Assembly (NCBI GenBank): GCA_037127315.1
Contig: JBBBDQ010001124.1
Location: 1,102,501 to 1,166,500, forward strand
Length of the DNA stretch: 64,000 nt
From: Ascarosepion bandense
Taxonomy: Eukaryota; Mollusca; Cephalopoda; Sepiida; Sepiidae
Direction of reading: 5' to 3'
Made by a program: the position numbers and the translations under genes. Below, one piece after another: positions 53,050-63,819 of the stretch. The notes under the pieces were generated by a model. The model did no database searches. It saw only the letters and a list, made by a program, of their open reading frames with translations, and was not told where the DNA came from. How positions within the stretch are numbered: position 1 is the stretch's first letter; every line of letters begins with the position of its first letter.

Positions 53050-53230
53050 ATGTCAAAGTTTGTGCCACAAAAAAGTGTATTTGCAGGCAATTTTACTGCA
53101 CTACTTTATTCAAAAGAATTCTGCAGATGAAGCATGCAAAATTCTTGTTAAGACTTATGGCAAAAAACCAGATGAAAGGCTTCCCAATAACAAACCACTT
53201 CCTTACTTTGATCTTTCAGTTATGAACTAA
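53050..53230 (+). pseudogene. mariner transposase N-terminal fragment
   Basis: Starts at ATG 53050 with MSKFVPQKSVF, and after a frame change continues AILLHYFIQKNSADEACKI and LVKTYGKKPDERL. This corresponds to the first helix-turn-helix of mariner transposases, where a basic start, LLxYF and EAxxxLxxxYG are typical. It ends in unrelated sequence and a stop. No catalytic domain or inverted ends were found nearby. It appears distinct from the mariner at 21.4-22.2 kb, whose N-terminus is missing, so subfamily comparison is not possible here. Confidence 0.65.
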
Positions 53231-53540
53231 AAAAGTGTTAATCCTTAAGGTACCTGTCAAAACAAACTGCCTGAGGAAACTGAAAAGGTCTGAAACCATG
53301 ATAATCTAACCAATCTTCCGTACCTAAATATCTAAATGCTCTACATGTCAAATCTTCATTTTCCTTCAAACATGTACTAAGCATTTTCTAATACAACTGT
53401 TTACTGGTCTAATGTAAATCTGATCATAACTGTTCAGCGTGTGTGTGTGTGTGTGTATGTGTGTGTGTGTCCAAGTGAATAAAGAATGAAGAAAGTATTA
53501 ACAACATTCACTTGGACACACACATACATGCTATTAATCC

Positions 53541-53572
<32 letters not shown>

Positions 53573-53575
53573 GTT
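53231..53575. other. GT run with inverted repeat, otherwise no gene
   Basis: TGTGTGTCCAAGTGAAT near 53464 and its exact complement ATTCACTTGGACACACA near 53506 flank a 26-base spacer, next to GT and TA microsatellites. Confidence 0.6.
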
Positions 53576-53647
53576 TATGAAGTTTATAAAGGAAAACTCA
53601 ACACATCTTATTAGTTATAAACTATAGTTCATTTCAATGAGCTTAAT
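53576..53647 (+). repeat. left inverted repeat of satellite element
   Basis: 72 bp starting TATGAAGTTTATAAAGG and ending TTCAATGAGCTTAAT; it matches the complement of 54895-54966 at 70 positions. Confidence 0.9.
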
Positions 53648-54894
53648 TAGCATAATTAGGTGAAAATAATCCAACAAGATTTCCTTAATATAAATTATTA
53701 ATAGGTAAATCCATATAGAGAATGAGGATAATCCAACAAGATTTCCTTAATATAAATTATTAATAGGTAAATCTACATAGAGAGTGAGGATAATCCAACA
53801 AGATTTCCTTAATCTAAATTATTAATAGGTAAATCCATATAGAGAATGAGGATAATCCAACAAGATTTCCTTAATATAAATTATTAATAGGTAAATCCAT
53901 ATAGAGAGTGAGGATAATCCAACAAGATTCCCTTAATATAAATTATTAATAGATAAATCCATATAGAGAGTGAGGATAATCCAACAAGATTTCCTTAATA
54001 TAAATTATTAATAGGTAAATCTATATAGGGAATGAGGATAATCCAACAAGATTTCCTTAATCTAAATTATTAATAGGTAAATCTATATAGAGAATGAGGA
54101 TAATCCAACAAGATTTCCTTAATCTAAATTATTAATAGGTAAATCTATATAGAGAATGAGGATAATCCAACAAGATTTCCTTAATATAAATTATTAATAG
54201 GTAAATCCATATAGAGAATGAGGATAATCCAACAAGATTTCCTTAATATAAATTATTAATAGGTAAATCTATATAGAGAATGAGGATAATCCAAAAAGAT
54301 TTCCTTAATATAAATTATTAATAGGTAAATCTACATAGAGAGTGAGGATAATCCGACAAGATTTCCTTAATATAAATTATTAATAGGTAAATCCATATAG
54401 AGAGTGAGGATAATCCAACAGGATTCTCTTAATATAAATTATTAATAGATAAATCCATATAGAGAGTGAGGATAATCCAACAAGATTTCCTTAATATAAA
54501 TTATTAATAGGTAAATCCATATAGAGAGTGAGGATAATCCAACAAGATTTCCTTAATATAAATTATTAATAGATAAATCTATATAGAGAATGAGGATAAT
54601 CCGACAAGATTTCCTTAATATAAATTATTAATAGGTAAATCCATATAGAGAATGAGGATAATCCAACAAGATTTCCTTAATGTAAATTATTAATAGGTAA
54701 ATCCATATAGAGAATGAGGATAATCCAACAAGATTTCCTTAATATAAATTATTAATAGGTAAATCCATATAGAGAGTGAGGATAATCCGACAAGATTTCC
54801 TTAATATAAATTATTAATAGGTAAATCTATATAGAGAGTGAGGATAATCCAACAAGATTTCTTTAATCTAAATTATTAATAGGTAAATCCATAT
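53648..54894 (+). repeat. 62-bp tandem satellite array
   Basis: About 20 units of 62 bp (AATAGGTAAATCCATATAGA, GAATGAGGATAATCCAACA, AGATTTCCTTAATATAAATT). Units differ by a few recurring variants (CCATA/CTATA, GAATG/GAGTG, ATATA/ATCTA) whose order partly repeats, suggesting block duplication. No coding potential. Confidence 0.95.
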
Positions 54895-54966
54895 ATTAAG
54901 CTCATTGAAATGAACTATAGTTTATAACTAATATGACGTGTTGAGTTTTCCTTTATAAACTTCATA
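54895..54966 (-). repeat. right inverted repeat of satellite element
   Basis: Reverse complement of the left repeat with two differences (ACGTCATATT against ACATCTTATT in the same orientation). Confidence 0.9.
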
Positions 54967-55140
54967 TCGCTCTGGTTAACACCCATCGAGTTCTCTATGT
55001 GGATTTACCTATTAATAATTTATATTAAGGATATCTTGTTGGATTATCCTCACCGTTTACGGACTGACAACTAATATATATATATATATATATATATAGT
55101 TTATAACATGTACAAATTCAATTTACGATTTGTACATGTT
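54967..55140. repeat. inverted satellite unit, TA run and hairpin
   Basis: One unit of the 62-bp satellite in reverse orientation at about 54990-55052, a TA run at about 55073-55098, then AACATGTACAAAT and ATTTGTACATGTT as a perfect 13-bp hairpin at about 55106-55141. Confidence 0.8.
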
Positions 55141-55741
55141 CTAAACTATAACTTATAATAAATATTCATTGCTCTATTTCTATAGTGAGCACTGTTTCAA
55201 ATTAATATGGAAATGTTTGTCAATTATCTGAGAAGAGTTATTCTGACTTTGAAATTTTATCAAGGCATTATTGTTGATGTCTTAACTCCTCAATGCTTTT
55301 TACTTTGTCTTTACCAAACCCCTGAGAAATGAAGACAGCACAATATTGACTTCATGAAACTTCAAAGTTGGCATAACTCTGTTCAGATAAGTGACAAACT
55401 TCTCCACGTTAATCTTATTAACAATCTTTTTCTATCTTGAAAGAATAAGAAATTAAAGTCTAAAAAAATACATTAAGAAAATTAAAAATATTTAAGATAA
55501 AATAGTTAATCAATCCGTTGTAATCACAATTACCACCACCTCACTATATAATCAAAATTATACTAATTATTTGGTTAACAATACAATTATAATACAATAT
55601 AGTGTTAATAATGTAAAAAACATACATACGTACACACGTACACACACCCATAAAAACGAGTACATATAAATACAATATACAAATAATATATTTTTAAAGG
55701 CAAAAAGACAAAAATCTAGTAATTAATAAAATAAAAAAATA

Positions 55742-55787
<46 letters not shown>

Positions 55788-56519
55788 TAATAATAATCTA
55801 TATGTATATATAAAAAATATATAAACTCAATTTATTAACTACATATTCGAATGCAATGATATAATATCAGAAAGAATATCTAAAAAGGGCCAGATATTAA
55901 ACAAAAATGCAATATAACTTTATAAATCTAGGATTTAAACATGAAAGCAATACCATAGACATATGTGAACTCGTGTATATAAAGTTAACATATAACAACA
56001 GGATACAAATAAATAATAAATATTCCATAAGATAGTGTCCGACAAAAGATATAGTGATGTGTGGGAAGGCCTCAGAGGAAAGAAGAAGGGCTAAAAGTTT
56101 AACATAATTTAAGGTGGCCCCTATGTCAACATTTAAAAACTAGTTCCCTCCTTAGATTTAGTAGGTCCAATTGATTTTTGTGTTTGAAATTGATTTTTTT
56201 CATCAAGGCATAGGTAATAGCAATTTCTGAAGTTGGTGGTGGATGTGCTAGATTTTTTAACAATTTTCCATTCAGTCACAGGTGTTAAATTCTTGTCTTT
56301 CAATGACCAGACATATTTGGATAGAGATGTTTGGTTTCTTAATTCAGGGTTGGAAAAGGAAGGGGTATGGTTCTATAAACGTTGCTTCCAAGCACCTTCT
56401 GAAATACCAATGTAGAATTTCTTGAAATTTATATTTTCTTTTGGGTCTATCATAACTAGATATACCATCCTTTCTGTCATACTTTCTCTACCCATAGGAC
56501 ACTCCAGGTCTTTATTTGT
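55141..56519. other. no gene recognised
   Basis: AT-rich sequence with a TA run at 55748-55782. The 60-codon frame at 56233-56415 (VFHSVTGVKFLSFND-like) shows no family features. Confidence 0.45.
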
Positions 56520-56633
56520 GAATTTCATTTGTGTAAAATCTTCTGTACAATAAATACGGAAGCTGATGATGGTTCGCCTGAAATAGGCTTATATTTCCGC
56601 TTAACCATGGAATAACATCTCTGTCTAAATTTT

Positions 56634-56645
<12 letters not shown>
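56520..56645 (+). repeat. repeat H, copy 2
   Basis: GGAAGCTGATGATGGTTCGC and CTGAAATAGGCTTATATTTC match 52145-52265. Ends at a TA run. Confidence 0.75.
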
Positions 56646-56659
<14 letters not shown>

Positions 56660-56674
<15 letters not shown>

Positions 56675-57223
56675 TCATCCCAAGCAAAGCAGAACTGCCA
56701 CTAGCATGTGAGAGGTTGCATAAGAGGTGAGTGGTGAGAAAGAGGAACAAGTTATGGGGGTATCAGAGAATGAGTAAGATAAGGATTAGAATACAAATGT
56801 GAAGAGGGCTGAATGAGAATAGAGAGGAAAGGAAGAAAAACATGATGCAAGGGTTGTCAGGGAAAGGATGTGAGTCAAGGAAATAAGAGATGGCAATTGA
56901 CTTTGTATTTAAATTTTTAGGGATTGTAGCTGTCAGGGAAGCAAGTATACACAAGGGAATTCCACAGGCAGAAAGTGCGAGCAAAGAAGCTGCTAGAGTA
57001 AAAGTTACAGTTACATTTGATTGGTTTCACTGTAAAAGAATGGGACCTAGCTGCTAGTCTAGTAGCCACATTTTGTTGGTGAGAAAGTGACTGGAGTTGA
57101 GCTACCAGGTCAGGATCAATTACATTGCAGATTCTTTGTTGGATTTTGTCAAGAAGCCCGAGATGAATAGCAGGGGCACTCGACCAGATGTGACAGAAGT
57201 TTTCAATGCATGGGTGGATGGAT

Positions 57224-57267
<44 letters not shown>

Positions 57268-59679
57268 TATATATATATGCAAGATGGATTTAGATGAGAA
57301 AAACTTCCTAGCCGTACACACAAAAGAAACCTTCCTAGCAGCAGAATTAGCTATGGATTCAATGTAGTCATTCCACTTAAGGCCGGCTGATAGAATTAGA
57401 CTGAGGAGGCACAGTGTTTTGTTTTCAGGGAGACTAGCCTGATTCATTCTAATGGGCAGGTTGGAGCGGTTGTCTATGGTGGTTAAAGGTTAGTAGCTTT
57501 GTGTTGGAATCATTAAAATTCACAAGCCATTTCTTACCCCAGTCCATCTCAGATTGGAGGTCCTTTTCAGGATCAGTAGTGAAGTTTGCTTTGTCAGCCT
57601 CGGTAGATTTCTTATCGAGGTGGGAGTAAATGATTGTGCTATCAGCATAAATGCCTTTCGAATCTGAATATATCAGGGAGATTGTTGATGAAGATTAGAA
57701 AAAGTGTAGGACCCAGAATAGAGCCTTGAAGGACACCCACATTTGGATGATAGTATCTGGAAGCATGCCCATGCAATACTACCTTCATTACATGATTTGA
57801 AAGAAAAAACTGGATTAGGTAAAACAATCGTCCAGTTATACGATAGCCCTGTAGCTTACGTAGAATGCCAGACTCTTTTAAATACTTTGGAGATATCTAG
57901 TGCAACATCTCAAGCTTTGCCGTTCTTATTGTTTTGTGGAGTAGTTTTCACACTGAAGTTTATAATCCTGCTATGTCGGTTGCTAATCAACTTAACGCAC
58001 CCAAAATGTTAGGAACTTGGTAATCTTCTATTGAAAGCTGACTCCTTAGTATTCGGCTAACTGCCGACTAATATCAACTGCCTAGTAGTTCTACTGAACT
58101 CCAATACAACTCTAAAGAACTCCCATGAACTTCTCAAGTGCTTCTTCCGTTAACTTCCTGTTAACTCTTATTAATATAGGAGGGAGAGTCCATTATCTGA
58201 GGAATAGGTGTGTTTCCCCATAACATATTGAGAGCTTGGTATATATACTCTGTGATGGTCATTAACATAACAGTAGACCTGGTGAAGCGGAAACCATACT
58301 GTTTATCAAAGAAGAGGCCATGGGCTGTGAGATGTTGAACCACTTTAGCATTAATAATAGCCTTGAGTACTTTGCCAAAAATTGCTAAATAGCTGATAGG
58401 GTGATAATTAGAAAGGTCTGAGGGTTCTCTAGCATTCTTAAATACAGGAACCATAGAGGAGGACTTCAAGCAAACAGGGAAGCAAGAAGCAGAGGCAGCA
58501 GTTGCTGAGTTTAGAGAGGTCAGAGAAGAGTTCAGGGGGCACATTTTTTCAGGATAATGATTGGGATTCTGTGACCTCTGCTCACCTTATGGGGGGGGGT
58601 CAAGCTTTGAAATTATATTAGAGACCAGTGAGGGAGTAATGTGAATGTCACTCAGTTGAGCCTCAGTTCTAGGTGGGAAGTCGGGTGCAGATAAACCAAT
58701 TATTGGTAGAGAATCTGCAAGCAAAGCACTCAGCTTTGTCCACTGAAGATGTGAGGAGGACCTCAAATTCATTGATAAAATGTGGGGGGGGGGTTGAGGG
58801 CTTGCTGTTGTTTAACACCTTTTTACAGAGCCACTGGTAGTCTTTGGAGCCAAACTTGCAAGATGCAAACAACAGTTGAGCATCATTTAGATCCTCTTGC
58901 ACTGATTATGAGCAGAGGCAAAATGGTGTTTTTTATGGCCTGACACATGGTTTTGATAAAGCTGGAAGAAGTGAGTCCTGTGAACAATAATGACTGAACA
59001 AGCAGGGTAAAACCAGAGGGACAAATGAGGTTTAACTTCCTGACTGGGATGAAAGCATCGATGCCAGCTTTAACCCATGAAGAGATCTTGGACACACAGT
59101 GTTTAACAAGAAGACTAAAAACTTTGTTCCAAGGGACACAAGAAATTGCGGAATGGCATTTGGCACCAGTAAGATATTCTGCTGGTCTGGAGTTCCTTGG
59201 AGGAGGGGATGTGAAAGGAGATATTAACGGAAACCACAGCATGATCAGAGTTGCCAAGAAGACAAAGCTGCATGGCATGGCAAGAATCAGGGATAGAAGT
59301 GAAACATCTAGCAGTGAGTCAGGTCTATTAGGGTTATTAGAGAAACGCTTGGGGAAATCCACCAATTGCGTGAGTGATTGAAAAGTTCATGGTATGGAAA
59401 CCAGCAAGATCTATGACAGTTTTCCAGCCACTTTGCGTGGTGGGCATTGAAGTCTCCAAACAGAAATATATAAGCGAATGAATGAGAGAAAATGGCCTTA
59501 TCTATATTGTTTGAGATGTTGTCAAGTACAGAACAGTCAGTAAATGAAGGGGAGCAGTAGAGAAAGAAAATATAGCTGACCAAGCTTAGTAGTGAGAGAC
59601 GGAGACGCATGTAGGAATGATCAGGAGATTCAAGAAAAGTCACCCTAGTTAGAGGGAGATGTTGACTGACAAAATATGA

Positions 59680-59690
<11 letters not shown>
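56660..59690 (-). pseudogene. LINE-A, longest copy: endonuclease and reverse transcriptase
   Basis: Minus strand from about 59690. Endonuclease: FLYCSPSFTDCSVLDNISNN, FAYIFLFGDFNAHHAKWLEN (GDFN catalytic-type motif), then VDFPKRFSNNPNRPDSLLDV after a shift. Linker: WVKAGIDAFIPVRKLN. Reverse transcriptase: SSMVPVFKNAREPSDLSNYH, FGKVLKAIINAKVVQHL, HGLFFDKQYGFRFTRSTV, then the solo LTR, then LDISKVFKRVWH-like text, VLQGSILGPTLFLIFINNLP and GIYADSTIIYSHLDKKS. The catalytic YADD reads YADS (57638-57649). C-terminus: LCLLSLILSAGLKWNDYIES, a TA run (57228-57265) inside the HIYKST codons, then TRLAARSHSFTVKPIKC and LWNSL. The 3' end matches other copies. CR1/jockey-superfamily LINEs make and insert DNA copies at endonuclease nicks. 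Multiple shifts make it inactive. Confidence 0.9.
57932..58225. mobile_element. solo LTR, copy 2, inside LINE-A
   Basis: 294 bp, closely matching 19183-19495. Left end TTTTGTGG (one change from TGTTGTGG), right end CCCATAACA. Flanked by TATTG (57927-57931 and 58226-58230). Removing the unit and one TATTG restores the LINE-A reading YQALNKNGKA, which supports the duplication. Confidence 0.88.
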
Positions 59691-59733
<43 letters not shown>

Positions 59734-60189
59734 AAAGCATCTTTCATTAAATGGTAGACATATTTTTCTACTCATTTTTCATAATAATGCTTTCCAGCTG
59801 TTTAATCAGTTTCTGATGTTGAGATGAAATCTGTCAAGGAAGGCACCATAGTTTCTTCTTAACCCAAGTACTTTCAACCTTTTCTAAGATCATCTTCTGG
59901 GGTAAATTACAAAGAAAAACATGCTATAGTAACTGTAATAAAGTCTGCATTCCATTGCTATACTGATCTTTTTTAAGAAACTGATTAGACAACTGGAAAT
60001 GATCAGTATAATCCTAATAATAAAGACAAACTACAACGATAAGTGAATACGAATTAATAATAATTCCAAAAATTAAAAAATTACATATATACTTTTACAT
60101 TAAAATAATATTATTATATAATGACTCTTTGGATTTAATCTTGTGTGTAATTTACCTTATCAAGTACCAAGGATTCTACTTATATATAT
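59691..60189. other. TA and CA runs, otherwise no gene
   Basis: TA and CA microsatellites at about 59680-59735; then AT-rich sequence without recognisable content. Confidence 0.45.
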
Positions 60190-60670
60190 ATATATTTTTT
60201 TTTTCTTCTTCTTCTTCTTCTATGTGCCCTGTCCCTTCAGGACGTAGGTGATCATGGTTCTCCACATCTCCCTATCACATGTGGCTCATAGTATGTTTGC
60301 TCCTGCTGCTCCTGGCAACCCCCGTTCCGTCATCAACCTGATCAGGCCCTGCAAATAGGTTATCCACTGCCTTCCTCTGTCTCTCCTTCCTTCTATCTGG
60401 CCTGTCAGTATCAGGTTCTCTAAGCTCTCCTTCCTCATTGCATGCTTCAGGAACTTCAGTTGTCTCTTCCTGATGCTCAGTATTAATTTCCTTTTTGTTG
60501 CCATTCTTCCCAACACCTCATCGTTGCTTGTATGCTCAGTCCACGATATCAGCAGCATCCTTCTGTAGAACCACATTTCTGCTGGTTCCAGTTTTGTCCT
60601 CATTTTTGATGATATTGTCCAGCATTCACTGCCGTATTGAAAAACTGACATCACATAGCACTCTTTTCTT
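60190..60670 (-). pseudogene. RTE C-terminal end with microsatellite tail
   Basis: Frame 60286-60654 (122 aa): QYGSECWTISSKMRTKLEPA, EMWFYRRMLLISWTEHTSND, RKRQLKFLKHAMRKESLENL and GRRDRGRQWITYLQGLIRLM. This is the best-preserved RTE C-terminus here. The 3' end, read on the minus strand, is GGACAGGGCACATAG followed by (AAG)n at 60203-60222, then A-rich text. Related ends at 8.5-8.9 kb also close with AGAAGAAG, so a GAA-type tail is a family feature. 5' truncated in the region after YADD. Confidence 0.88.
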
Positions 60671-60829
60671 TGTTTAAAATAGATAGAATATAAAGTTCCA
60701 AAACATCAACATTTTATACCAAGTTTTCCACAAATATGAAATTAAGTTAATACTTTCTCAAAACGAAACTATGACCTGGAATTCTATTAAGACTAGTAAT
60801 AAATAAACATTTCCATTACACCCAGTGTT
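60671..60829. other. no gene recognised
   Basis: Short AT-rich spacer. Confidence 0.4.
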
Positions 60830-61065
60830 GCAAGAGGCTGCATTTTTGCTGTTTCCGTAACAAACTGTTTTTTCATGGAGCAGGGTTGTTAGCTCTGTGC
60901 AAAACCCCTAAACCTGAAGGAAGGTGATTTTCTAAGCGTAGCTTAGACGTGATACGTGGTCGAAAATAAGGGACACCCAGTGCAGATCGAACTCACTACT
61001 CAATTGTAATGATTCAAGCGAGACAAGCTTGTTAACCATTACACCACCGCTAGGTGCCTATTGAG
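60830..61065 (-). mobile_element. S3, a third tRNA-derived SINE type
   Basis: Minus strand head: GCACCTAGCGGTGGTGTAAT then GGTTAACAAGC (A box) and GAGTTCGATCTGCACTGGG (B box), followed by a body with GTCCCTTATTTTCGACCAC and AAGCTACGCTTAGAAAATC. The anticodon region is expanded. Single copy in this window. Confidence 0.6.
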
Positions 61066-61489
61066 ACTAGTGATAATACCTAAAATAAATCCAACAGAAA
61101 AATTCCAGAATGTTGAATTTATAAATTCAAAACATTTCAACGACCTTGGTATCTGAATCTCTTCAAACAAACTTAGACTAGAAGATAAGTAAGTTATGTG
61201 AAGGTTACATTGCCCTAGAGGTACTTCTGTTCTGTCCTGAAAAATATTACGAATCAAAATATTGACCTGAAAATGAAAGTTAGTGAAATAGCTTTGTCAG
61301 ATTGTGACTCATGTGGATGTCATGAATGGCATCTATTAATTTATTCATCATATCTAAACTGTCGTCTCTATACAACCAGTTTTCAGATCAACGGATTAAA
61401 ATAGCTCCAAATGAATTAATCCAATAAATGATAATTCATCAGATCCCATAAACACAAAAATCTTTATAGATGGAAAAATCTATGTCATT
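61066..61489. other. no gene recognised
   Basis: AT-rich sequence; the 72-codon minus frame at 61039-61257 has no recognisable domain. Confidence 0.45.
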
Positions 61490-61727
61490 TGAGAACTTCT
61501 GACTGTAGCAACAACAAAAATGGGTAACAAAGAAATAATAATGATGTAATCAACTTGTCAACATTTCACATTACCAAAAGCCACAAAGCTTGGAAGGAAA
61601 CTCCTCCCAATATTAGAAAGAGTATAACACTTAATGGACTTGAAACATCTAACTTCCTGAAAAACACTTTTACGAAAAAAGATTTTATAAATTTTAATCA
61701 GCAGTAGCACTAATTGTTGAATCAATG
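61490..61727 (+). repeat. local duplicate, copy 1
   Basis: GCAACAACAAAAATGGGTA, CACAAAGCTTGGAAGGAAAC and AACTTCCTGAAAAACACTTT recur at 62130-62260 and 63160-63230, where S1 SINEs split the second copy. Confidence 0.7.
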
Positions 61728-61729
61728 AA

Positions 61730-61905
61730 TTTTTTTTTTAATCATATCACCCTGAGCAAGGCGGTAATGCCACTGATACGCAGGGGGCTAGGTAAGAGTG
61801 AAAAGATTGGAAAAGAGAAAGCCGGAAACCGCAACCTAAACAGGGAACAAGGGATGAGCCTCTTAACCTGTTCAATAGACGTGGGTGGAGTGTGAACCGG
61901 GTGAT
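61730..61905 (-). mobile_element. family E retroposon
   Basis: Antisense poly(A), AATCATATCACCCTGAGCAA, CACTGATACGCAGGGGGCTA, GAGAAAGCCGGAAACCGC, TTCAATAGACGTGGGTGGAG. A 60-bp piece of the same family (GATTGGAAAAGAGAAAGCC) repeats at about 61950-62000. Confidence 0.82.
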
Positions 61906-62124
61906 AGTTTAGTCTATCTACTCCAATTGAAAGAAAAAAAAAAGAAAAGTATGAAAAGATTGGAAAAGAGAAAGCCGGAAACCACATCCTAAACAGGAAT
62001 GCTAATTTTTTCCTGTCTGAAAATGTTTAATTTTACCATTATCACTCAACCTATCAAGCCATATAGATTGCCATGACAAAATCTCAAGCAAACAGCTGTA
62101 GCAAATAAAAAAAAAAAACGATAT

Positions 62125-62261
62125 CACCTGAGCATTTCCAATAACAACAGCAACAAAAATGGGTACTCCTTGTAACTAGAAGAGAAAACGCTGTAATCAA
62201 GCAGTTAGCTTTACAAACAACCAAGAACACAAGGTTTGGAAGGAAAATCCCATCAGTATTA
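62125..62261 (+). repeat. local duplicate, copy 2, left part
   Basis: Matches 61505-61615; interrupted by S1 at about 62262 and resumed near 63160. Confidence 0.65.
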
Positions 62262-62545
62262 GTTAGTTAAATGCCATATATGATACACGCTTTGGGCGAT
62301 CATGTCTTGAAAGAGACATGACTGACTGGGCAGAAGATTTTCCTGCAGTAGGTTGTCATTATTTTCTGCGGTGGACTGGTTGCTAACCAAAGCTATAGAA
62401 CCCATAGCTGAAGGGAGAAGAGACAGATTAATATCTTTCCCAATGGCGTAAGTGCGTAAGTGAATGCAACGAATTCAACTGCAATTTGGACTCTGCTCTC
62501 TGGTTTCTCATTCTAATCTAATATCCATTGTACCACAATGCATTT
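62262..62545 (-). mobile_element. S1 SINE
   Basis: Antisense from GTTAGTTAAATGCCATATAT through GGACTGGTTGCTAACCAAAG; a short internal deletion removes the CAATCTGTCC region; head near 62490-62540. Confidence 0.8.
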
Positions 62546-62547
62546 GT

Positions 62548-62712
62548 CAGTTAAGTGCTATATGTGATAGGTGCTTGGGTGATCATGTCTTGAAAGAGAC
62601 TGGGCAGAAGATTATCCCACAGTAGGTTGCCATTGCTTTTTGTGGTAGACTGGTTGCCAGCCAAGGCTATAGAACCCAATCTGTCCTGTTATTTGATTCA
62701 TAGCTAGATGGG
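62548..62712 (-). mobile_element. S1 SINE, head-less (composite, copy 3)
   Basis: Antisense S1 3' half ending at TGTTATTTGATTCATAGCTA, the same break as at 21005 and 30270. Confidence 0.8.
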
Positions 62713-62815
62713 GATGTATTATTATTATTAAGTAGTAATTATTGGGGGATCAGTTTATTACTTCATAACAATATAAAACCGGTCCCCTACTTTATGCCCA
62801 GTAGAAGCCTTAATC
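62713..62815. repeat. M hairpin inside S1 composite
   Basis: ATTGGGGGATCAGTTTATTA and AAACCGGTCCCCTACTTTAT arms, then GCCCAGTAGAAGCCTTAATC as at the other two composite loci. Confidence 0.8.
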
Positions 62816-62829
62816 ATGTTTCCAACTAT

Positions 62830-63140
62830 TTGGTCAGTTAAGTGCCATACGTGATACACGCTTGGGCGCTCATGTCTTGAAAGAGACATGACTGACTGGG
62901 CAGAAGATTATCCCGCAGTCGGTTGCCATTGCTTTCTGTGGTAGACTGGTTGCCAGCAAAGGCTATAGAATTCAATCTGTGATATTATTTAACCCATAAA
63001 TGAAGGGAAAAGATGGATTAATACCTTTTCCAAGGGTATTTGCGCATAAGTGAATACAAGGAATTCAACTGGAATTCAAACTCAGCTAACCGATTTCTTG
63101 TTTCGAGTTGATATTCACTACACACCACAACGCACATCCG
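62830..63140 (-). mobile_element. S1 SINE, full length (composite, copy 3)
   Basis: Antisense from GTCAGTTAAGTGCCATACGT to the head (GTTGATATTCACTACACACC). Confidence 0.85.
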
Positions 63141-63159
63141 CAATGCATTAAAAATTCGT

Positions 63160-63229
63160 AAACTGAAAAGCTTAATTTCCTGAAAAAATGTTCTTATGAA
63201 AAAATTTTATGAATTTTAAACAACAGTAC
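63160..63229 (+). repeat. local duplicate, copy 2, right part
   Basis: CTTAATTTCCTGAAAAAATG and AATTTTATGAATTTTAA match 61655-61705. Confidence 0.6.
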
Positions 63230-63575
63230 TCACATTATTCAGACTATTGTCTTCATCTTTGTTGTCATTTGTACGTTTCTGCTGTTGTACTCTCTGGCCT
63301 TCTTCAGGTGCTAGGAATTTTGAACTGAATACTTGATTACAATCACTGGGATATATGATCTTCATTCCTTGTGTAGTAGTGCCTCTTTTGGTAGTCGTGA
63401 ATTATCTCCTTCTAACCCTGTAAGTTCACCACTGCTATAGCCTGGTATTGAACTCACAACTCTATGGGTCAAGTCACGGGAACTAACCAAAGTCTATCCT
63501 AAATGCCAAAATGTCATGCAAATGGCAACAAAGATGAGGATGATAGTCTGAATAATGTAAATACTACCTCATCTC
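63230..63575. mobile_element. MITE-B, second preserved copy
   Basis: Left CACATTATTCAGACTATTGT then CTTCATCTTTGTTG; right CAACAAAGATGAGGATGATA then GTCTGAATAATGT. Arms are inverted over about 50 bp. Same central phrases as 16846-17210 (AATTTTGAACTGAA, GGGTCAAGTCAC). Confidence 0.8.
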
Positions 63576-63819
63576 AGAAATATAGACCAGTACCACAAAC
63601 TGATGAATGAATGCTAGATGTTTTGTACATGGAAACAGCTAAGTTTTCCATTCCCATTTTTAGAGGATAAAAATGACATTGCCATAAAAGTTAATGCATC
63701 AAAATATATGAATGAAATACTTTTGAAATAATAATGTGCAACTTTTATTAAGAGAAGAATTTTCTAACTTAAATATATGATTATGAAGTGGGTTTCCCTT
63801 CGTATTTTATCAGTCCTGT
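63576..63819. other. no gene recognised
   Basis: AT-rich spacer. Confidence 0.4.

Noticed and set aside
53648..54894. Regular direct repeats as a CRISPR array
   Set aside because: Units are contiguous 62-bp satellites with no unique spacers, no cas genes, and the genome is animal.
59025..59381. 118-codon plus-strand frame
   Set aside because: Antisense of the LINE-A linker and endonuclease region, which is clearly coding on the minus strand.
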